A stretch of 64,000 bases of DNA from Aphrocallistes beatrix. Taxonomy: Eukaryota; Porifera; Hexactinellida; Sceptrulophora; Aphrocallistidae. The DNA lies in NCBI GenBank assembly GCA_963281255.1, contig OY725502.1, forward strand, positions 3,534,001 through 3,598,000, in the 5' to 3' direction. Each line of letters opens with the position of its first letter. Positions within the stretch are counted from its first letter, which is position 1. The notes under the pieces were generated by a model. It did not search any database, had not been told where the DNA came from, and saw nothing but the letters and a program-made list of their open reading frames with translations. This document shows positions 9,968-19,859 of this stretch, piece after piece. A program made the translations under genes and the position numbers.

Positions 9968-10984
9968 CTAACTCTTGACAAATCTTTTCAGCATCTTAAA
10001 GTAAGTATGGACAACTCTAGGCAGCACCCCTACCATATTACTCGTAGTAAGCGACACCCCATACTCCCGTCCCGCCTCCCTAGCAACCATCCGTGTCAGA
10101 ATAGACCCTCCTATCCCAGCTAGGACCGGAGCGGAACCAGCGTCACATACCCCAGCCTCCTCTCGCGTTTTAAACCAACCCATGAAAGTACCACAAACAC
10201 CAGCTAAGATATCTCCCTGACCGCCACAACGTTTAAAACTTCCCGGCGTACCAACCGTAGCTGTGAGCCGTCCGTTTGTTATAATGTCCACGGGGCCTTT
10301 ACATAGGATGCTAACATTGCCAAGAGAATTAGCGGCTTTCTCAACTGACTTAATTAGGTCTATTTCAGGTTCAAATTGTTCTCCGGTTGCAGCTAAGTAT
10401 AGGTATTTAAACTCTCTATAATTCGGGGTTAAAAGTGTATGTGTATAGTCACGAATCACATCAGGCCATTTGCTTAACAAGAACAAACCATCAGCGTCGA
10501 TTATTAGTCCTTTTCTCCGCTCACGTAAAGAGGCAATTATTAACTTGGTCTCCTCCATTCTACTTTCAGTTCTCCCCAGTCCAGGACCGATTACTACAGT
10601 AGTCAACCTGTCTAACCATTGTTCAAACTCTTTCCTACCACCGGAAGCACCAAGTAACGGGTGTACAATCAGGTCTGGGTTGTAGCTCTTGATGACAGGA
10701 GCAGCTGAAGGTACACAGAATATGTGGGAGAGGTCGGCACCGGATTTTAACGCACTAATACTCGCGAAAAATGGCGCTCCAGTGTAATCCTCTGAGCCTC
10801 CAACCACACCTACTAAACCGGAATCTCCTTTATGCTTAGGGGCAAAACTGGATTTGAATTCTAAACCGTATAAATCAGTGTATGGGGAGAGCTTTAGAAG
10901 ATCTCCTGAATGCAGTACCTTCGAACAGTACGTGTTGACTTGTTTTATTAGTTCTTCATCATCTGATTCAGTTGAGCTTGCCAT
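9968..10984 (-). CDS. NAXD: ATP- (or ADP-)dependent NAD(P)H-hydrate dehydratase
   Basis: Intronless 338-residue protein. NAXD (CARKD) removes water from S-NAD(P)HX, the hydrated damage product of NAD(P)H, using a nucleoside triphosphate; it works with the epimerase NAXE. Visible family hallmarks in order: 'GVVGGSEDYTGAPFFASISA' (59-78), 'VIGPGLGR' (131-138), 'IIDADGLFLL' (161-170), 'LLTPNYREF' (184-192) and the phosphate-binding/catalytic 'GSFKRCGGQGDILAG' (248-262), with the Asp of GQGD as the expected base. Length matches the animal family. The N-terminus 'MASSTESDDE' is acidic, so no mitochondrial presequence is evident and a cytosolic form is likely. The ATG lies only about 90 bases from a Helitron-like element on the upstream side. 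Very high confidence in the family; nucleotide preference not determinable. Confidence 0.96.
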   Translation of the reverse strand: MASSTESDDEELIKQVNTYCSKVLHSGDLLKLSPYTDLYGLEFKSSFAPKHKGDSGLVGVVGGSEDYTGAPFFASISALKSGADLSHIFCVPSAAPVIKSYNPDLIVHPLLGASGGRKEFEQWLDRLTTVVIGPGLGRTESRMEETKLIIASLRERRKGLIIDADGLFLLSKWPDVIRDYTHTLLTPNYREFKYLYLAATGEQFEPEIDLIKSVEKAANSLGNVSILCKGPVDIITNGRLTATVGTPGSFKRCGGQGDILAGVCGTFMGWFKTREEAGVCDAGSAPVLAGIGGSILTRMVAREAGREYGVSLTTSNMVGVLPRVVHTYFKMLKRFVKS

Positions 10985-11275
10985 CTAACAGTTACTTCAA
11001 ATTTAGAGCAGTTAATCTTGTTAAGAAAATGGTACCTCGAGATGTTACAATTGTAACACTTCGAGTGATATTATTAACAAGCGCGCTTCGCTTGATTGCG
11101 CTGCGCGGCTGGCGGACACTTTGTGTCCGCCGGAGGCTCCCTTCGGTCGCCTGGAGGTGACATTGGTTAATTAAACGGGAGATATCATATCTAAATATGT
11201 CCATCTTAGTTTTGAAATCGAAATCACTCGAAAAATCACCAAATTTGTCAATTTTAAAATTTTGATGCGTAATGA

Positions 11276-11283
11276 TGACGTCA
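11276..11283. promoter_or_regulatory. Consensus CRE (TGACGTCA) inside Helitron-like element
   Basis: A perfect palindromic cAMP-response element core lies about 290 bases upstream of the NAXD start. A second lies at 11439-11446. Both come from the Helitron-like element and recur in its other copies. Whether CREB/ATF factors bind here is not shown by sequence. Confidence 0.45.
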
Positions 11284-11438
11284 TAACAAAGTGATGAGTC
11301 ATTATTTTTCGATGAAAGTCGCATCATATGTGAGGTATGTTAGTATACAGATTCTATTAAAATTTCAGCCTTCTATCTCCTATAATGGCTGAGTTATGGC
11401 CGAATAACTGTGTTGCTTAACTTTTAAAAATGTGACAA

Positions 11439-11446
11439 TGACGTCA
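11439..11446. promoter_or_regulatory. Second consensus CRE (TGACGTCA) inside Helitron-like element
   Basis: Same 8-mer as at 11276-11283, 163 bases further from NAXD. Also conserved in the element fragments near 31,980 and in the copy at 45884-46396. Confidence 0.45.
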
Positions 11447-11620
11447 TAATTCCATGATGAGTCGACATTTTGGTCTGAGCTCAGAACTTACTGGAGCCAT
11501 AGCCAAAAAACTCCCACATGCCAAAAATCAGCCTTCTGCGCCCGGCAGTTTCTTCAATCAATTCGTTACAGATATATATATATATATATAAACAATAATC
11601 GAGTTTTAATAGTAAGGATA

Positions 11621-11895
11621 CAGTATACTCCTCGCTAATCCGAACACACAAAATATAATCTTATTCGCCCTATGCTTTGAAAAAAGTTTATAATTTTGAA
11701 TCTTTCAATAAGATTGAGAAACTCCGTTAAAAAAGCAATCATAACAAAATACTAATATCCTCAATATTCTAACAATTTATTTTAGTTAATACCTCATTGA
11801 ATTAGTGTTATTTCACTAAACGGAACAAATTCACTAATCCGAACGATCTTTTCGATCATTGGCACAGAGCTGTTCGGATTAGCGAGGGTGTACTG
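11621..11895. mobile_element. pogo/Tc1-mariner-type MITE with TA target duplication
   Basis: Left end CAGTATACTCCTCGCTAATC and right end complementary to CAGTACACCCTCGCTAATCC form about 26-bp inverted repeats flanked by TA (11619-11620 and 11896-11897). Inserted directly next to the end of the Helitron-like copy at 11078-11618. Internal sequence is AT-rich without coding potential. Confidence 0.85.
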
Positions 11896-11999
11896 TAATA
11901 GCTTTAACATTAAACCATATTTATCTATAGAACCCGAGTCCCGACAAAATTGATATACAATCATACATTCGCATAAATACTAATACCGAGCAAAAAAAT

Positions 12000-14900
12000 T
12001 TAAACTAAATAGTTGGTCTTCTTTTGTTTTCTAATAAACATTTTAAGCAATATACAATCAAAGCGGCATAGCTTACGTTTAAGTTTATCATAGAATACTA
12101 ATACAAAAATTAACACTAACGTCACCAGTATAACACCTTTAAAATATACATCCATTCTACTCTTCTCTGATTGCCATTGACTATACTCGTCCATGTAGAA
12201 GAACCTATTTCGATAATTCGGTGGTAATTCGAATGGAGAAGGGATTGGATAGAAACTCATATAGAATTCTTTTATCAACGATTTGACTGTATGCGCGGAT
12301 TCTGAACCGTGATTTATATTATCGTTAATGCAAATAAACTTTCGCTTATTTTTCCGGATCCAGTCCAAATGACCGAGAGCTCTCGATGTGTTCTCATTAA
12401 TCATTTTAAATGCTATGTCATCTTCGTTCACTAATTCGTATTTACGTTTTGAAGTGCCGGAGTAGAACTTTTTAATGTGTTTGACTAACCCTCTACAACT
12501 TGCGAAAAAGTTTATATCAATCAAAGGCAAATTCGTGCCGTAATAAGACATGGATTCTCCTTGTGGGAGGTAGGGACGTGAATCATTATAGACCTCACTA
12601 CAATCAGTGAGAATCTGATTGAAATCACTCATGTCCTCACGTGATAAAGGGGAACTATACATTTGTGCAGCGAGATTTCGCTGCTCCAAAACGGATAACA
12701 GTCCATTCTCATCCGTATCGTATTCAGCAAATACTTCCACCAAATCGATTGATTCCAATTTCTCGGATAAGTAAAAGTAGAAGTAAGTAAAACTATACTG
12801 CATATCATGCCCATGTCGTATCTGGTGTGAAGAAGTGAGGTCATACTCTTCGCTAAACGCGTCCTGCAATTCCTGCATGACATCACGGTCTATGAAATGC
12901 GGCATATGTGCAGGCACCTTACGTGGAGAGGGACCGTAACGTTTGGTGAATTTACGGTTTACATACTTGAGGGATTCACCGAAAGTGTCCAAAAGTTTAC
13001 GGCTATTATGATGTGTTACAGGCATAGTATCCTGCTCCATATCTTCCTCATCTCCATTGTAAAAAGTTGAATTATCATCTGTATGCATTTGTGACCGAAA
13101 ATTTGTGCTCAGATCTTCGACCGTTTGTAGTTTCCTTCCTTTCACTGAGTTGGAGGTAAGATTTGCACTCATCTCTGCCAACGAATTCTCTATGCGCTCA
13201 ACCAAAGCGTCTGGAAGCGTTTTCAAAATCGCGTTAAAACGATGGAGAAACCCTTGTTCAGTGAGAATTTCCTCTTCAAACTGGCTCACAATCTCTTTAA
13301 ACCTTTCCCGGACGTCATCTGGGAAATCAGGAGCTGTTTTAAGAAATGTTAAAACCTGTGGTGAAAGTTCAAACTCAGACTGCTTGTAGGAATACTTTGG
13401 GGAATCGTCGAAAACAACTTGTCCTTTCTCAAGTTTGAATGAAAAGTCTTTATTTCTAATTGAGATATGTTCTTCAAATGACTTGTAAGAACCTAGCGTA
13501 GGAATTGGGAATATCACGGCGAATGTGTCATTTAGCGCCCAAGATATGTTCAAACACAGTTGATAGAGCATTCCTTCGTCATGAGATTGTTGAACAGTGA
13601 GGAGTAGAGTTGAGTTCTCCTGGGTAATGGTGTCGGTATAAAATGTCATAGTAAGTATGTGGTGTTTGACTGAGTAGACGGAAGTACGAATTGTGCCATT
13701 TGAGAAGAAAGAACCAGAATTCACTGTCCAGTTCTCGTGTTTAGGAAACAGATTTGATAAGTTAAAGTAGGCAGAAGGAGATCCGTATGGAATTTTGAAT
13801 ATCTGCGTTGAATTGGTCTTTGAGATGGTCAATTTGTGGATACGGAAGAACTCTTCAGTTCCGCAATCACCCGAATCGAACCCACAGCCAATCACAAAAC
13901 AAGAAGAATCACAATATCGATCACCGAGCCAAGAATTCGGACAACCATTCTTACAGTACTTACTTGTGTCTTGAGAGTGGCCACCGTATCTGCCATAGCC
14001 CCAACCACCCCCGCCACTATATCTGGAACCGGTTTTATTACAGTCGCCAGCATCAAATTCACAGTCCTCATTGTTACACTGCTTATCACAGTAGCCGTCT
14101 CCAATCCAGGAATCAGGACAACCTTCATGGCAATTCGGTACAGACCAAGATAAGTATATTTTCTGTCCGTTTCTCTCTGTGTAGAAATCATCTGGATACA
14201 CCGGCTGTCCAAACATGACGTCATCGTTCATGTATAAGAACTTTTTAGATAGGCCGGGTATACGGTGAATGTGCGATTCAATGGCAGGGGAGGAGAAAGT
14301 GGGGAGGTGAGAGGTGTTGAGAAATATCTGCGTGTGCGGGATTATGCTTATCCTGGGGTGTGATAGGTCCAGCCAGTACGGAATCTGACCATTCGTTACA
14401 ATGTAAATGTGTCGCACCCAAGGTGCATACCTAAATACGGAGCGTAGCGAGTAACGGAGTTCTTCGTTATCCTCGAATCTGTTGGATGAGAAATCGCCTA
14501 AATCAGAATCGATACTCTCCACATCTCTCAAAGGATACCATATTATTCGTGCGGGAATTATCGTGAATAAACTGCTATTCGATTCTTTAAGTGCAGTCGA
14601 TTCTGAAGTTATTTTGTACACGACTACGGTTTGGTGGGAGAGTGTGTTGTTTGATATGATAGTATAGGATCCTCGGCCTGTGTGAGTTGATAGGAATTCT
14701 AGGACGCTCGATATGTCAGTGTTGTTCCCACTGATCACGTAGTAGTTTGTAAGGGGGATACTGTTCAGTACCTGCAAGGATGGAAAGTTGGGATTTTAAT
14801 AAATAATTTCGGTCGAAAGAGTGAGAGATCTTCTTTTCGAGATTCGATCGATATTCTAGGTATTTCAGCACTCTCACTGAGAGTGCAGAATTAGAAAATA

Positions 14901-16664
14901 AATCGAAGGTGTAAAAATCAGTTTTATAACTGAATACCAGAATTTTGGGAGTGAACTACCTCATATTATTAGTTTAGATTTTTTCGTTCAATTGGTTTCA
15001 TAGCCTAAGCGACAAAAAACGATGGACAAAAAACCGGAGGTAAACGCAATTAAGAATGGAACGGAAAATGTTTAAAATGCAAGGGCCTACTTCATTTCTG
15101 GAAGGAAGCCCTAATTAAGTATAGAAAATGATGAGGCCAGTTAAGTTCAGTATTTACAGCTGATCCAAGTGTGATTTTAAAAACTGGACCTTTCCAGAAA
15201 TTAATCACATCCAAATAATAAGTACAGTTGTTATTTTTTTTTACCCCAGGTTTTTTCCTCTATCGTTTTTATCTATCACTCAGCCTCTGTAAACATTATT
15301 TGTTAGTAGTAGTCGAAGTAGTATTTTTATCCAATGGGTTCATAGCCTAGGCCAGCGCTGTCCAACAGGCGGCCCGCGTTGCGTCCAAAATGCCTCTATC
15401 CATACCCATCCCGAGTGCACGCCCCTGTATTGCGGCCCGCCACTAAATGGAATGAAGTAGTTGCGGCTGCTTGGGTGGTGCAGTGGTTAGGGCGTTTGAA
15501 TACCAAGACTTAGGTCGCGGGTTCTAACCTCACTAGTCATTTGCATTTTACTCTCAATTACATTGCTTCGGTAATGTAATCTGAGCCTACACTCTTGCAG
15601 AACCTTAGTGAGCTGAAAGCACTAAGGATATCATCTCGTTTAAAGGTAAAGTTAGCTCTGGTGCTATCTTTCTTGCCTACTGTTAGCCGAGTTTTTCTCT
15701 GTAACACGCCATCATATGCACACAGACATGCCATCATATGCATACATACACGCCGCATGCACACATTCAGCAACTATCAGTAGGTTTAGCACCTCACCCA
15801 GATTGTAAACCCCCTGAGAACATATTAGCATGGATTCGGGGGGTATATAAATCTATAAACTTTAACTTTAACTCCACTACAAAAGAAAATATAGTCATTT
15901 TTTTGTCGCAAAGGCTATGAAATCAATTGGATAAAAAAACTACCTCGACTGTATTAACAAAATACCTTTTCGCTGGTGACAAATGAAGACGTCGCGGGGA
16001 CATTCTGCTTATTGTAAGTAATATTCCCACCTAACGCGCTTTCAACCGCTCGAACAGTCTTCATCTTGACAAGCGTAACTGCCTCAGGACACACTTCAGT
16101 AGACTCACAAGTTTCTATCACCTTCTCAATAAGATCTTCTTCTAAACGCCCCATGACCTCTCGACGTCTGATAGCTCGAGCTAACCCTGGCCTATAACTA
16201 ACCACTAACACATTGAATGGGACACAATGCGAGAGAGTACATGTACCGTTCTTGTCTAAAAAGGTCTCAAATCTATCTGTGTTGTTTGTAGTGGAATTAT
16301 TAGGATTAGGAGTGGTAGTGGTGTTAGTTAGAGTAGAGTTTTTCTCCTTCTCCAGTCGACTTTTCACTTCTTTCAACTGATCAGCTAACAGAGGATCAGA
16401 CCCATTCACCCAAGTGTAGACTACATCAATAGGAAGATACGAGCTTAGTTCTTGACTCAAATCTGTCTGTACAAGATTATCTGTGTAGATGGAGCTGGGA
16501 ATTTGGAGGATGGTAGGTCGTCTGAAGAATGGCCAGAGATGGAGCTGATCAGAGAATAGCGTGAAAACGAATAGACAGGTGAGGACACCTGTGCACAGGG
16601 ATAGGAACCCGTTACGTGTTGAGATACAAGCACGGAACTCTTTCAGATAGTGGAGTGCGGACAT
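12000..16664 (-). CDS. GNPTAB: N-acetylglucosamine-1-phosphotransferase alpha/beta subunits precursor (2 exons)
   Basis: Exon 1 is 15966-16664 and exon 2 is 12000-14771. The donor AAAAG|GTATTT and acceptor TTGCAG|GTACTG join in phase 0, giving about 1156 residues. The enzyme transfers GlcNAc-1-phosphate to mannose on lysosomal hydrolases in the Golgi, the first step of the mannose-6-phosphate tag. Visible parts: cytoplasmic tail and signal anchor (about 21-40), Stealth motif 'PIDVVYTWVNGSDP' (78-91), 'RFEDNEELRYSLRS' (331-344), 'NDDVMFG' (415-421), two Cys-rich Notch/LNR modules (about 446-477 and 506-536), 'RKVPAHMPHFIDR', an EF-hand-like 'DTDENGLLSVLE' (about 918), 'INDNINHGS', and a C-terminal membrane anchor (about 1110-1127). 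'SRKLL|D' (R824-L827) sits where the human precursor is cut by site-1 protease and fits its RxLL-like consensus, so alpha/beta maturation is likely conserved. Certain family call; splice junction inferred. Confidence 0.96.
15353..15450. mobile_element. hAT-type MITE fragment
   Basis: Starts CAGCGCTGTCCAACAGGCGG, a characteristic hAT terminal sequence, and contains an internal GCGGCCCGC pair in opposite orientation (near 15370 and 15433). A clean right terminus and target duplication were not found. Confidence 0.55.
15465..15880 (+). mobile_element. tRNA-derived SINE
   Basis: The head GGTGGTGCAGTGGTTAGGGC (about 15475-15494) resembles a pol III A box and GGGTTCTAACCTC (15519-15531) a B box at tRNA-like spacing. 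A body without homology follows, then a short tandem tail of AACTTTAACTTTAAC near 15859-15875. Lies in the GNPTAB intron, antisense to the gene. Confidence 0.72.
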
Positions 16665-16787
16665 ATATATATACCTATCTCATGTAAAAATATACTAGTT
16701 AGGATACGCAGAAGGCAGAATTTATAGAAGTTGCTGGTATATAAAAGAGAGATTTTGTATGGTACACGCACAGAGGCATAGTTTTCA

Positions 16788-16844
16788 TATTTTTCAAAAA
16801 AAGTAGGGGAGGGATCATTGGCCCCCTACTTTTTTTGAAAAATA
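16788..16844. other. Perfect 22-bp inverted repeat upstream of GNPTAB
   Basis: TATTTTTCAAAAAAAGTAGG plus GG at 16788-16809 is mirrored exactly by 16823-16844, with a 13-base spacer. It starts about 125 bases before the GNPTAB ATG. It could be a small foldback MITE or a transcribed hairpin in the 5' region; flanking target duplications are not obvious. Confidence 0.7.
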
Positions 16845-16880
16845 CTGCCTCACTAATTTGGTTAACTCTACGCTTATGTA

Positions 16881-17081
16881 CACACATGCCAACTTGAACT
16901 ATGATAAAAGCGGGACGCGGCGTTGAATTTCGTGGGACATGGCCCGACGCAATAGAAAAGTATTATTATACATGGAATAAAAAAAAATGGGACATAATTG
17001 AGAAATTTCATGTAAAAACGGAACATTCTGTGAAAATTAGTTCAATAGAAGAGTGAAAAGAATGGGACGCTTGCATGTATG
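16881..17081. mobile_element. MITE with CAYACATGCCAAC ends, copy 1
   Basis: Begins CACACATGCCAACTTGAACT and ends in GGGACGCTTGCATGTATG; internal GGGACGCGG, GTGGGACATGG and AATGGGAC blocks. An inverted copy lies at 40610-40795. Noncoding. The superfamily is uncertain. Confidence 0.6.
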
Positions 17082-17619
17082 ATGGCATTCGTTCTGTTTA
17101 ATTTCATAAACTTTAACAATCTCACTTCTAGCTTTTGGTCATTAGTTGTAGACTAGAGAGAATAGAATTTAAATCGCATTACATAGTGTGAAATTGAATA
17201 ATTAATTTTTAAATAAAGATTGTGAAAAATGGTATGTCATAGAAAAAAACCTACAGGTGTTAAAATTAGCTTATGCACCTTATTCATCAAAAAAATGATT
17301 GGGTTGCATTCATGAATTCTGAATACACACCTTGTCTAGCCATTCAGAGGTGTCTTATTTTGTCCTTTCGTGCCGGATCGAAAATCGTACCCCAGGTGCA
17401 CCCCATACTCTCAAAGCACCGATTCCCAGAAGTCTCAAACCTCACATGGTTTGGCCAGGAGGAAAACACCGAGAAAAATATGAATACTAATATAGCCACG
17501 CATTTCAAGTTGGCCACTCTCATTGTATAGTCGGCAAACTAAAAACAAATAAGAGATGTAAAATATTCAAATAAAAATTTAACTTATTCATCTATATTTT
17601 GTAAACAGCCTCTTATGAC

Positions 17620-17750
17620 GGGCATGCCTAATTTCCGGGACAGGACGGATCAAAATACCTATTTTTCGGGACGGGACGGGACCACCCCGGAAAATCTAGG
17701 TACCTAATTTCCGGGATGGTCCCGTCCCGTCCCATAAATTAGGCATGCCC
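17620..17750. mobile_element. Foldback MITE (MULE-like, 9-bp duplication), nested in another MITE
   Basis: Ends GGGCATGCCTAATTTCCGGG and its near complement, giving an almost fully palindromic 131-bp element. Flanks are TCTTATGAC (17611-17619) and TCTTGTGAC (17751-17759), a 9-bp target duplication with one mismatch. The duplication lies within the terminal repeat of the MITE that spans about 17609-17946, so this insertion is the younger. Confidence 0.8.
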
Positions 17751-17946
17751 TCTTGTGACCTAGTGGGGAGAATCCAGTAAAAATTGTCTTTTATGAGATA
17801 AATATTAATGATGCTTCTATAGTACAGTACAGTATAGTATTCAACTATACGATATACTGTACTTTAGAACCATTCAGAATGGTGAATGCATATATATGTA
17901 TACTCACTCAATTTTCACTGGATTCTCCCCACTAGGTCACAAAAGG
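17751..17946. mobile_element. MITE with 30-bp inverted ends (host of the nested element)
   Basis: Left arm GTGACCTAGTGGGGAGAATC (from 17755) and right arm GATTCTCCCCACTAGGTCAC (ending about 17940) are inverted repeats extending to AATTTTTACTGG-like sequence inward. The interior contains smaller palindromes around 17820-17880. Interrupted at its left end by the 17620-17750 element. Confidence 0.75.
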
Positions 17947-18261
17947 TAATAAATGCATCTATTTATCCAGAACAATACAATATTGAATCAATACCCGCAA
18001 ATATTCTCAATCAATAGAGCTATCTAATACGTAGACATGATGTAGGATGTCAATAAACAAACCCATGAAAAGACTATTGATCTTGTTATAACCCATTCCT
18101 CTGATAACATCATCTTCTCTGAACCAAAGCCGAGGATCTATTCTCTGATCACTTCTCCATCTCTTGCTGTCTCTCCCTCTCTAAGCCTTCTACGTATATC
18201 AGAGAGAAGTTACGTTCCGAATTTATATCGGAAATAAAGAGTCTTAGAGATATGAATTTTG

Positions 18262-18516
18262 GGACATACCTAATTTACGGAGTGGAACGGAACCATTCCG
18301 GGAAATCTGAATACCTAATTTACGGAACTTGACGGAACGGTTCCAGAATTTTAAATGCCTATTTTACGGAATATTCCATTCCAGATATTGTAAATGCCTA
18401 ATTTACGGAATGTTCGGTAAAATAGGCATTTATTACATCTGGAATGGGATATTCCGTAAAATAGGCATTTAAAATTCCGGAACAGTTCCGTCAAGTTCCG
18501 TAAATTAGGTATGTCC
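18262..18516. mobile_element. Foldback MITE (MULE-like) with perfect 9-bp target duplication
   Basis: A 255-bp near-palindrome: GGACATACCTAATTTACGGA at the left, TCCGTAAATTAGGTATGTCC at the right, with complementary blocks throughout. Flanks are TGAATTTTG on both sides (18253-18261, 18517-18525). The 9-bp duplication suggests a MULE-type origin. It lies just downstream of the metallophosphoesterase gene. Confidence 0.88.
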
Positions 18517-18643
18517 TGAATTTTGCCTGTTACGATCTTGACTAGCGTTAATAAAATTTGAAGTTATTTACATCCGAAAATACAAGTTTTACTCTCTCGT
18601 AAAAAACATATATAAATAACATGACAACCCAAAACTCAAGAAA

Positions 18644-19417
18644 TTATTTATAAAAATCGAGTACCACAGGTGGGATGATATTCCTAGCCATCGCCGCGTT
18701 GATGAAGACGGTACTATCATTCTGTCCAGAATGTTCTATCCGCACAACACCAACCTCATGATGATTGTGTCCGAAACAGTGTACTTTCGGTTTGAGTTCC
18801 ATAACTGTCTGCAACAACTCCATATCCCCTTCTCTCCACCAACGCCCGCCCTTATGCTCACCGTAATCCATCACGAATCTAGGTGGAGCGTGTGTGATAA
18901 GAATATCCGTATCTGTGGGTATACCCCCCCATTTGGCCTTGGCATCGTGGTATTGCATGTATTTAGCGCGGTAGAAGAATGATCGAGCTGGTATGCCAGG
19001 AGCTCCATACAGATGCACACCCTCCACTTCATAAGCCTGGTCAAACAAACAGACCGCATTCGTGAATAACTGCTGTACATCAGCAGGGTTATGTGGTAAG
19101 CTTATTTCATGGTTCCCGGCTACTATGATCTTATGCCTATGCGGCTGTTCACCCAACCAAGCATTGAAGTCGAGATAGTCATGTCCTGAAGTTCGATGGT
19201 TTGACCAGTCTCCACAGTGTATTAGTACGTCACCAGGTGGGACAGTTAGGTTCCTATGTGCTGTGTGGGTGTCAGATATTATAACAAACCGGACTGGGGC
19301 CGAAGTGCTGCCTACAGTTCGCTCTATTTTGAGAGGGTATTGATGTATGGATATCTGTTCTGCATTAGAAATGTATTCTGGAATCTCTTCATCCGGTGAT
19401 GAAAACAAAGAACCCAT
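18644..19417 (-). CDS. MPPED1/2-like calcineurin-type metallophosphoesterase
   Basis: Intronless, 257 residues from an ATG at 19415-19417. Metallophosphoesterase metal-ligand motifs appear in order: 'IISDTH' (D49, H51), 'HCGDW' (D70), 'VAGNHE' (N102, H103), 'ITHAPP' (H176) and 'FGHNHHEVG' (H217, H219). The 'DTHTAHRNLTVPPGDVLIHC' and 'YGAPGIPARSFFYRA' blocks and the overall length fit the MPPED (239FB-type) group, which hydrolyses phosphodiesters in vitro. The His of the GHxH motif is kept, unlike vertebrate MPPED2, where it is Gly, so full metal binding is expected. 'MGSLFSS' fits an N-myristoylation signal (Gly2, Ser6), which would put it at membranes; this is inference. Physiological substrate unknown. 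Confidence 0.9.
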   Translation of the reverse strand: MGSLFSSPDEEIPEYISNAEQISIHQYPLKIERTVGSTSAPVRFVIISDTHTAHRNLTVPPGDVLIHCGDWSNHRTSGHDYLDFNAWLGEQPHRHKIIVAGNHEISLPHNPADVQQLFTNAVCLFDQAYEVEGVHLYGAPGIPARSFFYRAKYMQYHDAKAKWGGIPTDTDILITHAPPRFVMDYGEHKGGRWWREGDMELLQTVMELKPKVHCFGHNHHEVGVVRIEHSGQNDSTVFINAAMARNIIPPVVLDFYK

Positions 19418-19639
19418 GCTAAATCATTGAAATTTCAAAAAAGTTAATGAGATGAATTCATATAGCCTTTGGCATAGTTGAAATCTAGATGAAAATCTTA
19501 AAAACTCGGATCCTGTGCTTGCGCCAGATTTTAGTAACAAGTTACATCGATGAAATTGAACACTTAAATGCCATTCTTCATTGCCTTTCAGAAGAAGCTC
19601 TCAAAAAAAGTTGACAAACGTTTCTCGCTCTTGGATATA

Positions 19640-19858
19640 TAGCAGGGTTGCCGTGGGAATGGAATTTCAATACCCATCCCCATCCCATTCCCACAGGATT
19701 TCTGTGGGAATACCCACAAAAACCCACAAGAAAACGGGCTTGACTAATTTCCGGGACGGGACGGGATCGTCCCGGAAAATCTAGATACCTAATTTCCGGG
19801 GAAGCACATTTTGAAACTTTATAATCCCGTTCCGGGAATTAGGTATCTTCACCCGTCC
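19640..19858. repeat. Two repeat fragments: GTGGGAAT-rich block and MULE-like MITE piece
   Basis: Bases 19640-19735 (GCCGTGGGAATGGAATTTCA, CTGTGGGAATACCCAC, AAAACCCACAAG) recur inverted at about 23125-23255. Bases 19736-19858 contain CTAATTTCCGGGACGGGACG and ACCTAATTTCCGGGG, fragments of the MITE family at 17620-17750. Confidence 0.6.
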
Positions 19859-19859
19859 A

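Larger units (their letters stand above)
11078..11618 (-). mobile_element. Nonautonomous Helitron-like element, copy 1
   Basis: Read on the minus strand it begins TCCTTACTATTAAAACTCGA, has a (TA)n tract near that end, and ends with a GC-rich hairpin region and ...GCGCGCTTG. It sits between A and T with no target duplication, as Helitrons do. Related copies are at 23819-24385, 45884-46396, a fragment at about 31692-32052, and end fragments near 39684-39742 and 57018-57066. It carries no transposase. Helitron assignment is inferred from the TC start, A|T target and 3' hairpin; the CTTG terminus differs from the usual CTRR. Confidence 0.75.
14950..15945. repeat. Repeat-filled GNPTAB intron with inverted ends
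   Basis: The 1194-base intron (14772-15965) is nearly all repeat. Its ends carry an inverted pair: CAATTGGTTTCATAGCCTAA near 14987-15006 and its complement near 15911-15931. A further direct copy, CCAATGGGTTCATAGCCTAG, lies at about 15331-15350. Between them sit a hAT-like fragment (15353-15450) and a tRNA-derived SINE (about 15465-15880). Confidence 0.6.

Noticed and set aside
10470..10685. Plus-strand frame opposite NAXD
   Set aside because: Antisense shadow of a well-supported conserved enzyme gene.
13808..14218. Plus-strand frames opposite GNPTAB
   Set aside because: Antisense shadows of the Cys/Gly-rich Notch-repeat region of GNPTAB; composition follows the real gene.
15470..15535. Functional tRNA gene
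   Set aside because: A and B boxes are recognisable, but a full cloverleaf cannot be formed and a SINE body and tail follow.
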